DNA of 64,000 nucleotides from Dolomedes plantarius (GCA_907164885.2 OU015495.1:97445332-97509331); one strand, 5' to 3'; counted from the stretch's first letter, positions 23,072-33,990 are shown. The notes: generated from the sequence alone by a model not told the origin. Made by a program: numbers and translations.

Positions 23072-23628
23072 CAAGGTGCGGTCATTAATTTTCAGGACTG
23101 ATCTAATAACTCCAGAAAACATTACATGGAATACATACCCATTTAATATGTTTCGAAGTAACTCCCACATCCCGTAATGTACTTCTGTGCTCGTCTGTAT
23201 GAGTTTCGGAAACAACTTTTAAAGTCCTCTTTCGGAATGCTTTTTAATGTAGACATCACTGTTTTCTTGATGGCTTCGACATCCTCAAATCTTGTTCCCT
23301 TCTGCAAATATTTCAGTTTTTCGAAACAAGAAAAAGTCTGCCGGTGCTAAGTTCGGAGAGTATGGATGATGCTGCATCTCCAAGAAAATCATGCTGGGTC
23401 AATTTGCTGAAGGGAACAAGATTTGAGGATGTCGAAACGGTGACGTCCACATTAAAGACCATCCCGAAAGAGGACTTTAAAAGTTGTTTTCGAAACTTGT
23501 ATAGCCGAGTACAGAAGTGCATTATGGTAGATGGGAGTTACTTTGAAACATATTAAATGGGTATGCATTTCCTGTAATATTTTCTGGAGTTATTAGATCC
23601 AGTACTGGAACTTAATGGCCACACCTTG
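23072..23628. mobile_element. mariner-derived foldback element
   Basis: The ends CAAGGTGCGGTC and, inward from the right, CAAGGTGTGGCC are flanked by TA at 23070-23071 and 23629-23630. The arms are about 240 bp each and hold two inverted copies of the 3' end of a mariner: the plus-oriented one encodes the transposase C-terminus (23398-23556), and the left arm holds its diverged mirror image. The 5' end and catalytic core are missing. Confidence 0.8.
23398..23556 (+). pseudogene. mariner transposase C-terminal fragment
   Basis: About 50 codons read NLLKGTRFEDVETVTSTLKT, then IPKEDFKSCFRNLYSRVQKC and IMVDGSYFETY, ending in a stop. This is the C-terminal pattern of mariner transposases (xxW/Y..R..KCI...G.YFE). 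Nothing upstream restores the catalytic Asp residues. The frame can be read further left to 23344, but that part belongs to the foldback junction. Confidence 0.8.
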
Positions 23629-23630
23629 TA

Positions 23631-25351
23631 TCACACAAGAGGACTACACATAAACCACTAAATGGAATTTTGTTTTATAAATGTGAAACTTGGGATTTAT
23701 GCTTAGGGCACAAATATTTGATATCAAATTAATATTTATTTTAAGTGAACACTACTAATACTTTTTTATCACACACACAAAAAAAAATATCGCTCCGACC
23801 CTAGCCGATTAGGCGACACCCTTAAGTACCGCGGCACATCGGTTGGGTAGAGATTCGATATTAAATAGAATTATTTATGTGTCCGTTGCTGTGAAGTTTT
23901 TATACTAGAGATTTCAGTGATTTTTAAACTCTTTTATCGCCAGATTGGGATAGATTTGTAACACGCCCAATGTTCTACAGATCCGTTAATCGTGTTTACC
24001 TGAGTATCGAGAATAAATCATTTGAACTAAGCAATTTGTTTTTCGTTTGAGGATATCCTCTTCGGTTTTGTTTTGTTTGTGCTTCACATCCAGACGTCCG
24101 AAAGACATTTTGCTTGCACAAACGCGTACGCATCTGAGAAGGCTTTGATAAGATCAAAATTATGATGGGAGGTCAATTAACTCGGTCATTCTGCTTTAGA
24201 AATGTTAAGGGGAGAAGATATGATTAGCTTGGCGAGTATCCATAAACTGTCATTCAAAGACAAAAGGATCGAGTTCTATTCACAAAACACAAATTGTATG
24301 ACAGATAAACTATAGAAGAGGCTCCGTTGAATTATAGAGAGGAAGGGCATAGTTTGACCAGGCAATTCGTTTTGATACCGTCAAGTCCAAATCCATTTGC
24401 CAGTATGGACGATGGAAAAGTTAATCATTATAAAGAATTTTCTTATAGTTATCTATATTCGAAAGGAAAAGAAGGGAGATAGTTCAAAATAAACGGATCT
24501 TTCCGTCCATGGTAAGGACGCGTGGCTTGTGTATAGTTGCCGTGCCTTAAAAAAATCTAGATTATACAAGTCTTTTCGGATATGAAGGTAAGAACTAAGC
24601 CATCACACGCATTTCCAGTTGGTGCAACGAAGGAAACGGAAGAGTGTGAGTTTTGTACTTTTTTAGCAGCTGGTCTTTCGCCCTTTTCCGCAATTTTGTG
24701 CGACCCACCAGAACCTTTCCTTCGTTCTAGAGTTGCAATGTGTTGCTTCCATCTCTTCTGGTCCTGCTAAATTCCTCATGAGTTACTTGAGTGTGAAACA
24801 ATGGTTCTTATTTGTTCTGTAGTAATAATATGTCACGGTATATATCTTGAATCACATTTAGTAAAGAAAGGTCATTCAAAGTGATCGTATTCAAACCGAC
24901 TTAGTATCAAGATCCCTTACACTGACCGAAGGAACTTATGGTCAGTGTCAGATAACTTGATATACTATAGAAATGTTCTCTTTAGTGATAGACAGCAAGC
25001 CATATAAACAGTGAAATTTCGGACATATTCTGTTGGTAGTAACCCAGGTCCAATTGTTTCTGTGACCGTCACTTGGATAGAAACATAGCATTTTTGATAG
25101 CATCGCTGTCTGACTGGTTCATTCTTTCATACCGATGGTATTTTCCAAATTAAAATGGGGTTTTGAGGTAAGATAAAATTGCGCCCCTCATTCTTGAATA
25201 AATAAAACCTGTTTGTTTTTTTACTTTGAATTTATATTAATTTCTTACCGCGGAACCATAAAGGCTCACCAAGCAGGAAGTAATGTAAGACACATATTCG
25301 ACATTCTGCTTTGAAATCTTTATTTAATTGAACCTAATATCTAAAACGGCT
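23631..25351. other. Non-coding stretch
   Basis: The 62-codon frame at 24582-24770 is Cys-containing but matches nothing I know. A two-tier hairpin lies at 24905-24962 (separate entry). Confidence 0.4.
24905..24962. repeat. Two-tier stem-loop
   Basis: Inner arms ACACTGACC (24919-24927) and GGTCAGTGT (24940-24948), outer arms TATCAAG (24905-24911) and CTTGATA (24956-24962), with a 12-base apical loop and similar-sized internal loops. Function unknown. Confidence 0.6.
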
Positions 25352-25355
25352 TTAA

Positions 25356-26102
25356 GGGGAGTCACTACCCTTAAATCTTTAAAACATTCGATTTTTTGAA
25401 AAAAAAATATATGTTAAAGCCTGATCATTTCTGAACAAAATGAAGCAAACCGCATGAAAATATTCCCCTTAGTTCCGGAGATATTGATATTCTAAATATT
25501 TAATTACTGATCAAGTTTATTGTAAGAAAAATTTTAAACTCATTTTCTCAAAATGCAATTTTGCATCATTCCTCAACTGACATCTCAAAATTATGAAACA
25601 TAATTCCATGAAATTTTTATCACTGCATAATCATTTTATATTATTGCGTCTGAACTAGAATTATTGCAAACACTGCACATTTTGTTATTTTTTCAGGGGT
25701 AAATTAATGCAAAAATTTAAGGAAATTTTAAGTATATTTTGAGCAGTTTTAAAAAAATTGAAAAAATATTTTTATGTTGAATGTTTTATGTTCAATTGTA
25801 TTTTGAATTATTTATTTTAAATATTAAACAGGAATAATACATTTAAGTGTAAAATTAATTTCATAGTTCTGCGCGCAAGCCAGTATACGATAAAAATGCT
25901 TAAAAAACAAGGTATATCTAAAGCATTAAAAAAAATATTAAAAATTATTTTGGGAGTTGAAAATTTGTTCATTTAAAATAAGTATATCACTTTATCATAT
26001 ACATAAAATTTGGAAAAATTGGGAGTAAATTGAAATAGTTACAAAGAGTGAAAAATTATGAAAATATGCCTTATTTCCTCGACTTAAGAGTCGTGAGTCC
26101 CC
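25356..26102. mobile_element. TTAA-flanked MITE
   Basis: TTAA occurs at 25352-25355 and 26103-26106. Inside it the ends are GGGGAGTCACTACCCTTAAA and, inward from the right, GGGGACTCACGACTCTTAAG. TTAA targets are characteristic of piggyBac-type enzymes, though the G-rich terminus is not the usual CCC start. The interior is AT-rich and non-coding. Confidence 0.65.
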
Positions 26103-26220
26103 TTAAAAGTTATAAACTTACTTAAGACAAAGACATTGTTGTACATAGCAGCAGAAGCTCTACCCCTTTTATTCATTTTTCTTGAACGTTTATTATTCTG
26201 CAATTATACATATTTAATTT

Positions 26221-26231
26221 ATCTCTCTCTT

Positions 26232-26320
<89 letters not shown>
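26221..26320. repeat. Compound (CT)n-(TA)n-(GT)n microsatellite
   Basis: CT-rich to 26244, TA 26249-26294, GT 26295-26320. Confidence 0.95.
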
Positions 26321-27300
26321 AACGACATTGGCGCGGGGGCGTGCGGTGAAGGCGAAACGGTTGATATTGTCGCCCGGCCGTGCGTCACAACAGGACATTT
26401 CCGACATCAAAGTCAACCAAATTCAGTTCCCGCGCTGGAAGTCGTGGCGTAATCGCATCTCGACGGTCTTTGTATAAAACGGGCCTCTCAAGCCCCGGAC
26501 ACACAAAAACGCACTGCAACTCTCGACACAAATTTTATTGCGTCCGCTGTTACATCTTGTTGGACGAATCACAAATTCCAAAAAAGTTTGCTCCTACATT
26601 GAAACACGTCTATTTGTAATCTCATGGAGGGGGCAGTCACATGATGCCCAAAGTCTTGCGGTCATTGGCTGACGCCGTGATATCTGGGCTCGGGAACTTA
26701 TATAACCACAGGGATTGTATAGGAGTTTACAGGGGTCATATAAAAGGTGCCTGGAAAGTAAATTCCTTTGTTCTTGGAATCGAAATGCGTAATTAATAAT
26801 TCCCGCCCAAGGAAATTTAAAAGAATTTAGAATTTTGAAAGGGTTTTGGGGTTTTATATGTTATATATATGTGATAATAATCACATTTGGAACTGGGAGA
26901 TGCAGTCGGTACGAGGAGTGATGCAGTCGGGCTGAGTGTGGTTCAGGAAAACACTTTTATTCAATTATGAAGCATCGCGAAGGCTGCAGCGGCCACATGA
27001 CTTGTCCGGCGTCCATGCCAGGACGGGACGTAAAAACAGCAGTGCTTACATTGGAGAGTTACGAGAAAAGCGTTGTAACCACCGGACTGTGGACAGCAGG
27101 TTCGACAGCAACAAGAGTTAGAAACGAAGAGAGAGAAAAGTCTTCTGTTCATGCAATATTAAATGTGTGTTTTGCGATATTTACGCCAGAGGGCCTAAAC
27201 TACTTAATTTTTAATTGGGCGACTTTAGATTCGTGGAGTTCACGTGTCCACTTCAGTTTCCCGGGGACTGATAGATCCCGCGCTTGTTAGAGCTGCGAAC
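26321..27300. other. GC-richer segment of unknown nature
   Basis: Clearly less AT-rich than its surroundings. Frames at 26380-26619 and 26967-27290 (107 codons) show no domain I recognise. It includes the promoter-like motifs at 26664-26705. It could be part of a host gene or an unrecognised retroelement end. Confidence 0.35.
26664..26705 (+). promoter_or_regulatory. Possible polymerase II core promoter
   Basis: A reverse CCAAT motif within ATTGGCTGACG (26664-26674) lies about 25 bp before TATATAA (26699-26705), in locally GC-rich DNA. Spacing is plausible for a CCAAT/TATA promoter reading rightwards. No transcript or clear gene follows. Confidence 0.25.
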
Positions 27301-27627
27301 TGTTGAACCTGGGCATAGGATAAGTGGCCATAAAGTTCTTGCAAAGTGGGGTTTTTGACGTTATACAAGACATAACTTCAGAGTGGTTTGAGGGCTCTTC
27401 AAGAATTTTGACACTATACTGACATTCGAAATCTCATAAACTTTGAACACTCATATCTGGGGATGTTACTGAGTTCCGATACTTCACATGCCTGCTTAAT
27501 GATCTGCAGGGCTACGATAAATTATCTTATTTTACTTTTAGGTCGCAATTTTGGAAAAGGGGTCGTACTTTATTAACAAAAGAATATGCTTTAAAGTAAA
27601 GTAATTTAGGAAGACGCGTTTTCTTGT

Positions 27628-27630
<3 letters not shown>
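27301..27630. other. Non-coding stretch
   Basis: Nothing recognised. Confidence 0.4.

Positions 27631-27674
<44 letters not shown>
27631..27674. repeat. (TA)n microsatellite
   Basis: Uninterrupted TA. Confidence 0.97.
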
Positions 27675-27676
<2 letters not shown>

Positions 27677-28397
27677 CTCATTTATATTTTATTTTTGGGC
27701 AATTTTTCTCTCTCCTACCCAGTTTTCCTCTTTATTCTCTGTTTCATATTTTTCTCCTATGCATCTTTGTTTTACTGCTCCGTCAACTCCTTTCCTTTAT
27801 GCTTTTATTAATATCTTTTAACACAATAAACATGTAATTTTTTTCTGCAGATTCATTATTTGAGTTGAAAGGTACACGCCTCCTGAAGAAGAGGGCTGCT
27901 TTAGGATAAAAGAATTCGAACGCAGGATTTATATCCCTATTTGTGGGGATTATTTTAGGGTTGTTTCTCTTACAGTGTCAGTTTTTCCTCATTTTAGACC
28001 ATTATTCTCTGTCGCTGTTTTGTGTTTTCTGACCCTTCTTTAATCTTTTCACTCTCCATAATGCACCGTGCCTTTGGCCCGCTTTATGAATATTGTCAAT
28101 TTCGTAATGCGTTCACTATAAAAAAAACCGAGAATTTCGTCATGTAGCCTTTATAATATATCCTTTCATACTGATAAGTATGTGAAATGTAACCAATGTA
28201 ATTTAAAGGGAAATGCATTCTGATGCATTCAGTCTGATTTAAACATTTTAGAATAAGAGAGGCAACTGCGTTAAATTTAAGAATTCCGTGGACCGGGAAA
28301 ATAGACATTTATTTCCAACAGGTCAAACATATGCAAGCTACAACAGCGATAGACACGTACTGACTAAAAAAGAGAACATCAGGTGTATTTATAAACT
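27675..28397. other. Non-coding stretch
   Basis: Pyrimidine-rich at first. No supported gene. Confidence 0.4.
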
Positions 28398-28399
28398 TA

Positions 28400-29587
28400 C
28401 CGTATATTCCGGCATATAACGCGCACCTATAATTTTAAACTAAATTTTTCAATTTATAGGTATATATATTCTCCGTATTACGTGGACCCTTTTCTTGACG
28501 ATGAAACCTGAAATGTATACATGTGCGATATCTTTTGAAGTCATTCATTCGGAGGAATTTCCCAGGCTTTTGAAGAATAGTATACTGAATTGGCAAGCGA
28601 TAAGCGGAACAATAAGTAGTGTGTGGGGGAAATGCATGAGGGAGTAAATAATTTCTGGTGCCTTAAAGAATCCAGAAAGTCTTATGGTTTGGAACACGTT
28701 CAGTTACCATCTAACGGATAATACGAAGAAATTGATGAAAGAGTGTAACATAGACATGGCAGTTATTCCAGGCGGATGGACGCCATTATTTCAGCCTTTA
28801 GATTTGTGTATCAATAAACAATTCAAAGGAAATTTAAAACGACAGTGGAACAAGTGGATGTTCGAAGGTGAAAAAACATTTACAACAATAGGCCAAATGC
28901 GTCATGCCAGTCTAGAAATAGTGTGTGAGTGGATAATAAAAGCATGGAATGAAATTAAACCTAACATGACTCAAAGTCAGTTAACTCTTTCAAGGGCGCC
29001 GTTTGCACAATGTGAACGCCTAAATCTAGTCTTCTTTTCACTTGCAGTCAATGATTTCAAGTTAAATGAGCAGAAAAATGGCTAGTTCTGCCATCTGTTA
29101 TCAGTGTAAAGAAGTAAAAACATTTTGCAACCTATAATTGGAAAATTTTTCAAGATTTTTTAGGTTAAAAGAAATCGGGAAAAATAACTCTACCGTGCAA
29201 ACGGTGGAGGTTGTGCCCCTGAAAGGGTTGGAAATGTCGTATATCTAACAAACTAGATGTAACGGAAGAGGATTATTTATTTATGGATCACAGTAACAGT
29301 GATGGTGAAGAGGAAACAGAATTCGATGATGTGCCTGAAAATATAAAGGAAGACGAATATGACAAACTATTAATGTTATCCGATAATTAAAATTCTTAAG
29401 TTCATAAGGTACTTCATTTCTTTCAAATAAACAGCATTTAGATAGATGTAGAAATTTAATATTTTTATGTTCATCTTTTCATTATTTTTAAATCTATCAT
29501 TTTTATATCCGATGTATAACGCACACCCATAAATTTCTATCTTATTTTTTGCACTAAAATTTGCTCGTTATATGCCGGAAAATACGG
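28400..29587 (+). mobile_element. pogo/Tigger-type transposon, internally deleted
   Basis: The termini CCGTATATTCCGGCATATAA and, inward from the right, CCGTATTTTCCGGCATATAA are inverted and flanked by TA (28398-28399, 29588-29589). The 1188-bp element keeps only the 3' half of a pogo-type transposase gene. The 5' half (CENP-B-like HTH and first catalytic Asp) is missing. Confidence 0.85.
28680..29391 (+). pseudogene. pogo/Jerky-type DDE_1 transposase, 3' half
   Basis: The frame 28684-29085 encodes the end of a DDE_1 domain: MVWNTFSYHLTDNTKKLMKE, then CNIDMAVIPGGWTPLFQPLD and LCINKQFKGNLKRQWNKWM. The third catalytic Asp is present (QPLDLC). The second, normally in a VWDSF-like motif, reads Asn (VWNTF). 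After the stop at 29083-29085 the family's acidic C-terminal tail is still legible in another frame (EEDYLFMDHSNSDGEEE, ending near 29391). Truncated, mutated and frameshifted, so inactive. Confidence 0.85.
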
Positions 29588-29589
29588 TA

Positions 29590-29917
29590 TACAGGTTCTC
29601 AGAAAGTGCCAATAGTAGCTTTTAATAAGACATCCAACAGAAATCTTTGATACGAGAACAAATCGTAGAAAAGGGAAAAAATCTGAGATCAGATGATGTC
29701 GTCTGCGATTACATTTCTAAAAAAACAGAAATGAATTCCTAAAATTGTAACCAGTGGACATACATACATTCAATAGTTACACTCCAGTCCATTGGATACA
29801 ATTGGCTGGAACCAATTATTCCAAGTCAGTTAGGTAAATATTGCATGAAGTGCTAACACCATAGTCCGAAAAGTATTGAAAGCGTAGGCAATAAACTGAG
29901 ATATTAAAATAACAAAT
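29590..29917. other. Non-coding stretch
   Basis: Nothing recognised. Confidence 0.4.
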
Positions 29918-29966
29918 AAATAATTACAAGATAAAAAGAACTTTTTATATACCATGTTTTTAAAGT
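29918..29966 (+). repeat. Dispersed repeat R1, left part, split by the LTR element
   Basis: Matches 8401-8448; continues on the far side of the LTR retrotransposon at 33528. Confidence 0.8.
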
Positions 29967-30410
29967 TATAGAGTCTATATATCTCACTTCTACCCAGACT
30001 TGGGTGTATATAATTTGAAATGGCACTCTATTTGAATTTGAAACAGACACAGTTTATACATGAAACAATGTTTATTGAATTCGTTGCACATATATACTTG
30101 GCTTTTACAGCAATAACCATACGTACTACTTGTACGGAATATATAAATACAGCATTTAAGAACAATATATTTTCAATACTCACAACCCAGCAGAGAGTCA
30201 GACCAGCAGTACTGCCATGTAAACTTTGGGCCTGCTAAGCACTACCGCAGGATAACACCTTTTCAACCTTAACCACCTTTTTTTTAATGACGCTGCATGG
30301 TATTTATACTAAGCGCGTATGCCGAAATTAGCATATCTAAAGCAGCTTCTTTAATTCATTCACTCAAAAGTTCGATTCTTGTGAATCGAATCTTGTGTAT
30401 ACCTTACACT
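29967..30410 (-). repeat. 3' LTR
   Basis: Begins (minus strand) AGTGTAAGGTATACACAAG and ends in GACTCTATA. Contains an AATAAA poly(A) signal at 30071-30076. Confidence 0.9.
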
Positions 30411-30412
30411 GG

Positions 30413-30421
30413 CTTCCCTCG
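30413..30421 (-). promoter_or_regulatory. Polypurine tract
   Basis: Minus strand CGAGGGAAG ends two bases before the 3' LTR, the expected place for plus-strand priming. Confidence 0.7.
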
Positions 30422-30944
30422 AAAAAAAAAATTAGGTAACTGAGGTCTGAACGGCTTCAGTTAATTAATTGAAAACGCGTGCTGGTCTGACTTTTTACAT
30501 AATGGGTGGCAAAGTCAAAAAACCTTCCACACGTTGTGTAGAGAAAAAACGCCACTACCATTTTACAAAACTAACCCCGAAGGATCCAGGTGACACCATC
30601 AAACAGTGGATTTGCAGAGTTGCGGATACTGGGCTGGCCAACTGCGCCCTAAAAGATCTATTTTAATTAAGTGTCAACACAATTGCACAGTATGACATTT
30701 CTTGACTGTTCGTATCTGCTCTTCCCCAATTTATAATGCACATGTGTTATGTTTTGTGAAGTTAGTACATTAGTGGTTAATTATTATATTATGCAGTATG
30801 TATTTTTATTCTATTCCCTACATGTCCCCTTCAAAAATTAATAAAGCAACAGTATGCCGTTTTTTTTTCAGTGGCTCACGCCTTCCCCTCAAAATGTTTA
30901 CACAGTATATACAATGGGAAACTTCAAACCAATTTGGTTCGGTT
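30422..30944. other. LTR element interior, no recognised gene
   Basis: Holds a plus-strand frame (30469-30666) rich in Lys with no known domain; probably not a gene. Confidence 0.4.
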
Positions 30945-31607
30945 TTAATAAAAGGTGGGAGTTAGAATAAGAGAATTGATACAAGACTTGTTCATGAAAG
31001 CGGCAACTTCCCTGCACCAATCTGTCCATTTCGTGGAACCTCTCTTGATGGTTCCAGTCCTAGTAAAGGGATTCGTTGACCGTGTGGGCATCCTTCGTGC
31101 ACCAGGGCTTTGGTCCTGTGGCGCTGGTCTGGCTTGACTATGGACAGGAGGTCTCTTGGGAGGAGGCCAACCTTGCTGGGCGGCTGATATCTTGCGTTTC
31201 CTGTACTTATGCAAAGGAGCTTTAAAAATGCAATTCCTCCTTTTGATAACCTTGGGTACCTTATGTGTGCCACGTTCATCCTTTGATGGAGGTTTTGTAG
31301 TGCACACTTTTCTTTTCTTCGTACTTTTGCTTGTATCGGTATTAGATTTTAGTGCAGATTCTAATTTTTCAAACTTATACGCCGCACCAGCGCGTTTACA
31401 AATTGTTTCGCTGCTTGTTTCATGTTTTTCAACAAACTGACTCTGTTTTTGGTATTGATGCTTATGCGACTTCTTGTTTACCGCCTTAATTACTTCAGTA
31501 TTAGCAGTTTTAATGCTGGAACCTGAAGGCGCTTTTTCACGTTTTTTATCCCCCTTAACTTTAGTTTTATCCTCTTTTGACGAAAAAGTCTCTTTAAAAC
31601 GTCCTTC
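30945..31607 (-). pseudogene. Basic Lys/Arg/Pro-rich region in frame after the gag stop
   Basis: Directly past the gag TAA (31608-31610) the same frame stays open for about 221 codons to 30945. It begins with a Lys/Ser-rich stretch and ends with a Pro/Arg-rich part (PPPKRPPVHSQARPAPQDQ, SPGARRMPTRSTNPFTRTG). There is no CCHC zinc knuckle and no protease or RT motif. It may be the original basic C-terminus of Gag cut off by a new stop, a read-through product, or the fused edge of a deletion that removed pol. An internal ATG at 31307 could also start it. Confidence 0.45.
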
Positions 31608-32952
31608 TTAAGAATCGCTATCATTTAAATTCGTTAACACTGCTCCAGTTTTAGGAAGATTAAGCTTTTCGTACTGGTGCGTTTTAATGCAAACTACGTC
31701 TATAACTTCCGAAGCATCAGCTAAACTACTTACAGTATAACTCTGTGTCAACTTTTCATCCTGATTCTCAGTCTGGTTTTCATGTACTTTATTTAAGACC
31801 ATATTATCAACCTGGCCTACAGCATCCTCATTCGGATGGAAACTTGAAATAATATCATTATTACCTAGCAAGTTCCTACTATCGTTTAAAGAATTTTTAT
31901 TGTCGTCAACTAATAAGTATTCACTAACTTCCGTAACGCATACTTCGTCATCTACTAAATTTCCTTCATTAACAGATGTGTGAATATCATCTAAAATATC
32001 AGGTATAGCATTAATAGAAGTGTCAGATGATTTATTTTCTAAACCACTAGCATTAGTATCGGCACTATTTTCAGAAATTTGTACTGGAATTACCGCATTA
32101 TTCCAGCTAGACTCACTTTCATGATAAGCCACAAAAATACCCTGACTTTCACTATTCTCAAAATAATGATTACTGCTCGGACAAGTTAATACATTTGACC
32201 ACACAGTTTCAACAGGTTGAACCATATCATGTGAATCAACTTGCCAGTGCACGTAAGGTGCTTGCCTATTATTTACTTTAAGTGCACTAATTTCATTGTA
32301 ACGCCATGCGCTTCTATTATTTCGACCACGATACTGCTTTTGCTGCTGGTTTGAAACTCGCGAAAAATTTTGGCGGGGGTGTATAAAACTTCTCGTACCT
32401 GGATGACGGTCAGGGGTAGCGAAGAAATGCCTATTGTCATATTTAGCTAAAGCTTGAAGGAGGGTAACCTGGCTTGAAATATTCTGATTGTCTAAAAAAT
32501 CTTGAACACTTGGCTTCAAACGTTGGATAACTATTTTTAAGATTACCGCTTCCGTCACCCCTTCTAAATATTCCTCACACTTGGAAATCTTTTCCATAGC
32601 AAAATCTAACGCAGACTGACCTTCACGTTGCCTTATCGCATAAATTTCCGCTTCTATTTGACTTTGATTAAAGGTCTTTGGAAAAACGCTAAGAAACTGT
32701 TGCTTGAATGACAAATAGTCAAAAATCAGATTACTGCTTTTAATACCACTGATATGCACTACCTCTTAAAGCGGCTAGAGCAATTTTAAGTTTATCCCCC
32801 TCTGGGGTGTATTGTTGCTGAAAGTAATGCTCAATTTTCTTTAGGAATTGGCTTGAGGGGCCGCCATTGAAGGCGGCTTCGAATGGCGCAAAATGCTGAA
32901 CCATGATTACGCGAGGAAAATTTCCAGCAGGGTTTTGTTCTACAACATTCAT
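31608..32952 (-). pseudogene. gag of the LTR retrotransposon (one frameshift)
   Basis: The likely start is ATG 32952 (MNVVEQNPAGNFPRVIMVQH). The first 67 codons contain the Ty3/gypsy capsid pattern FLKKIEHYFQQQYTPEGDKL, then ALAALRGSAYQWY. A one-base shift near 32748-32750 moves the frame into FDYLSFKQQFLSVFPKTFNQ and AEIYAIRQREGQSALDF, both typical of gypsy capsids. It then runs through an Arg/Gln-rich and a long acidic, Asn/Ser-rich region to TAA at 31608-31610. I see no zinc knuckle. An upstream in-frame ATG at 33009 is possible but adds a hydrophobic leader unlike Gag. Confidence 0.8.
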
Positions 32953-33067
32953 TTTCAAATAGTATATAAGTATTTGCAACAATTTTATCAATATAACTAC
33001 ACAGTACACAGTTTAATTTCAAATATGTTGTTCGTTATAAATGTAACGCTAACAACCAGGGTATATA

Positions 33068-33084
33068 TAAACTTTCGGGCGCCA
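33068..33084 (-). promoter_or_regulatory. Primer binding site (tRNA-Lys type)
   Basis: Minus strand TGGCGCCCGAAAGTTTA starts one base after the 5' LTR. Its first 11 bases match the 3' end complement of tRNA-Lys used by many gypsy elements and lentiviruses. Confidence 0.85.
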
Positions 33085-33085
33085 G

Positions 33086-33527
33086 TATAGAGTCTATATA
33101 TCTCACTTCTACCCAGACTGGGGTGTATATAATTTGAAGTGGCACTCTATTTTAATTTGAAACAAACACAGTTTATACATGAAACAATGTTTATTGAATT
33201 CGTTGCACATATATAATTGGAGTTTACAGCAATAAGCATACGTACTACTTGTACGTAATATATAAATACAGCTTTCAAGAACAATATATTTTCAATACTC
33301 ACAACCCAGCAGAGAGTCAAACCAGCAGTACTGCCACGTAAACTTTGGGCCTGCTAAGCACTACCGCAGGATAACACCTTTTCAACCTTAAACACCTTTT
33401 TTAATGACGCTGCATGGTATTTATACTAAGCGCGTATGCCGAAATTAGCATATCTAAAGCAGCTTCTTTAATTCATTCACTCAAAAGTTCGATTCTTGTG
33501 AATCGAATCTTGTGTATACCTTACACT
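33086..33527 (-). repeat. 5' LTR
   Basis: Carries TATAAATA (33418-33425, minus) about 110 bp from its start, an AATAAA signal (33190-33195, minus), and an 8-bp-arm hairpin (TTCGATTC...GAATCGAA) near its upstream edge. Nearly identical to the left LTR. Confidence 0.9.
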
Positions 33528-33990
33528 GTTTCTGTTGAATCATATAAACTTGACAATTCTATGTATTAATAAATACTTTTTTAAAAAATTTTTGATGAAT
33601 TATCCCATCAACTTGAAAGAAAATGATCAAATGCGTAATAAAGAGGTATAAAATGCGTAATCAATCGTTTAGCTCATGAATTTGAAGTTAACTTGCGTTT
33701 AACTTTTCGATCCCGTCCCTGCGATAGATGGCTACACCATTCTACAAAGAAAAATTAACTGAAAATGTATTCAAATCTGCTTAAAGATGGCTAGAAGTAT
33801 TAAAATAATGCATTGTAATCGTGTTATGAGCTATTCTAAAAGTTTCAAATGTCTAGCTAGTTGGGAAGTTAGTTAAAAATCAATTGCAAGATTTGTACTG
33901 AACAAACACACACACAAACAAACAAAGAAGAGAGAGAGTTTGTGACGGATGTCGAGTTGAAAATAGTGACTCGCCTGTCTCTACAGAGTT
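33528..33990 (+). repeat. Dispersed repeat R1, right part
   Basis: Continues the match to 8449-8840 (CTGTTGAATCATATAAACTT onward). It has an insertion of about 50 bp relative to the other copy near 33625-33680. Confidence 0.8.

Larger units (their letters stand above)
29967..33527 (-). mobile_element. LTR retrotransposon (Ty3/gypsy-like), gag-only, pol deleted
   Basis: Direct LTRs of 444 and 442 bp (29967-30410, 33086-33527) differ at about 14 positions plus a 2-base indel by eye, roughly 97% identical. In minus orientation the 5' LTR is followed after one base by a tRNA-Lys-type primer site, and the 3' LTR is preceded by a purine tract. The interior has gag and a basic region but no protease, reverse transcriptase, RNase H or integrase; a full element would be several kb longer. 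It interrupts repeat R1. The target duplication is short (perhaps AAC) and unclear. Confidence 0.9.

Noticed and set aside
23313..23522. Minus-strand gene of 69 codons
   Set aside because: It is the mirror of the mariner C-terminal coding arm in a foldback element.
30955..31440. Plus-strand frames of 60 and 94 codons
   Set aside because: They are shadows of the minus-strand LTR element frame.
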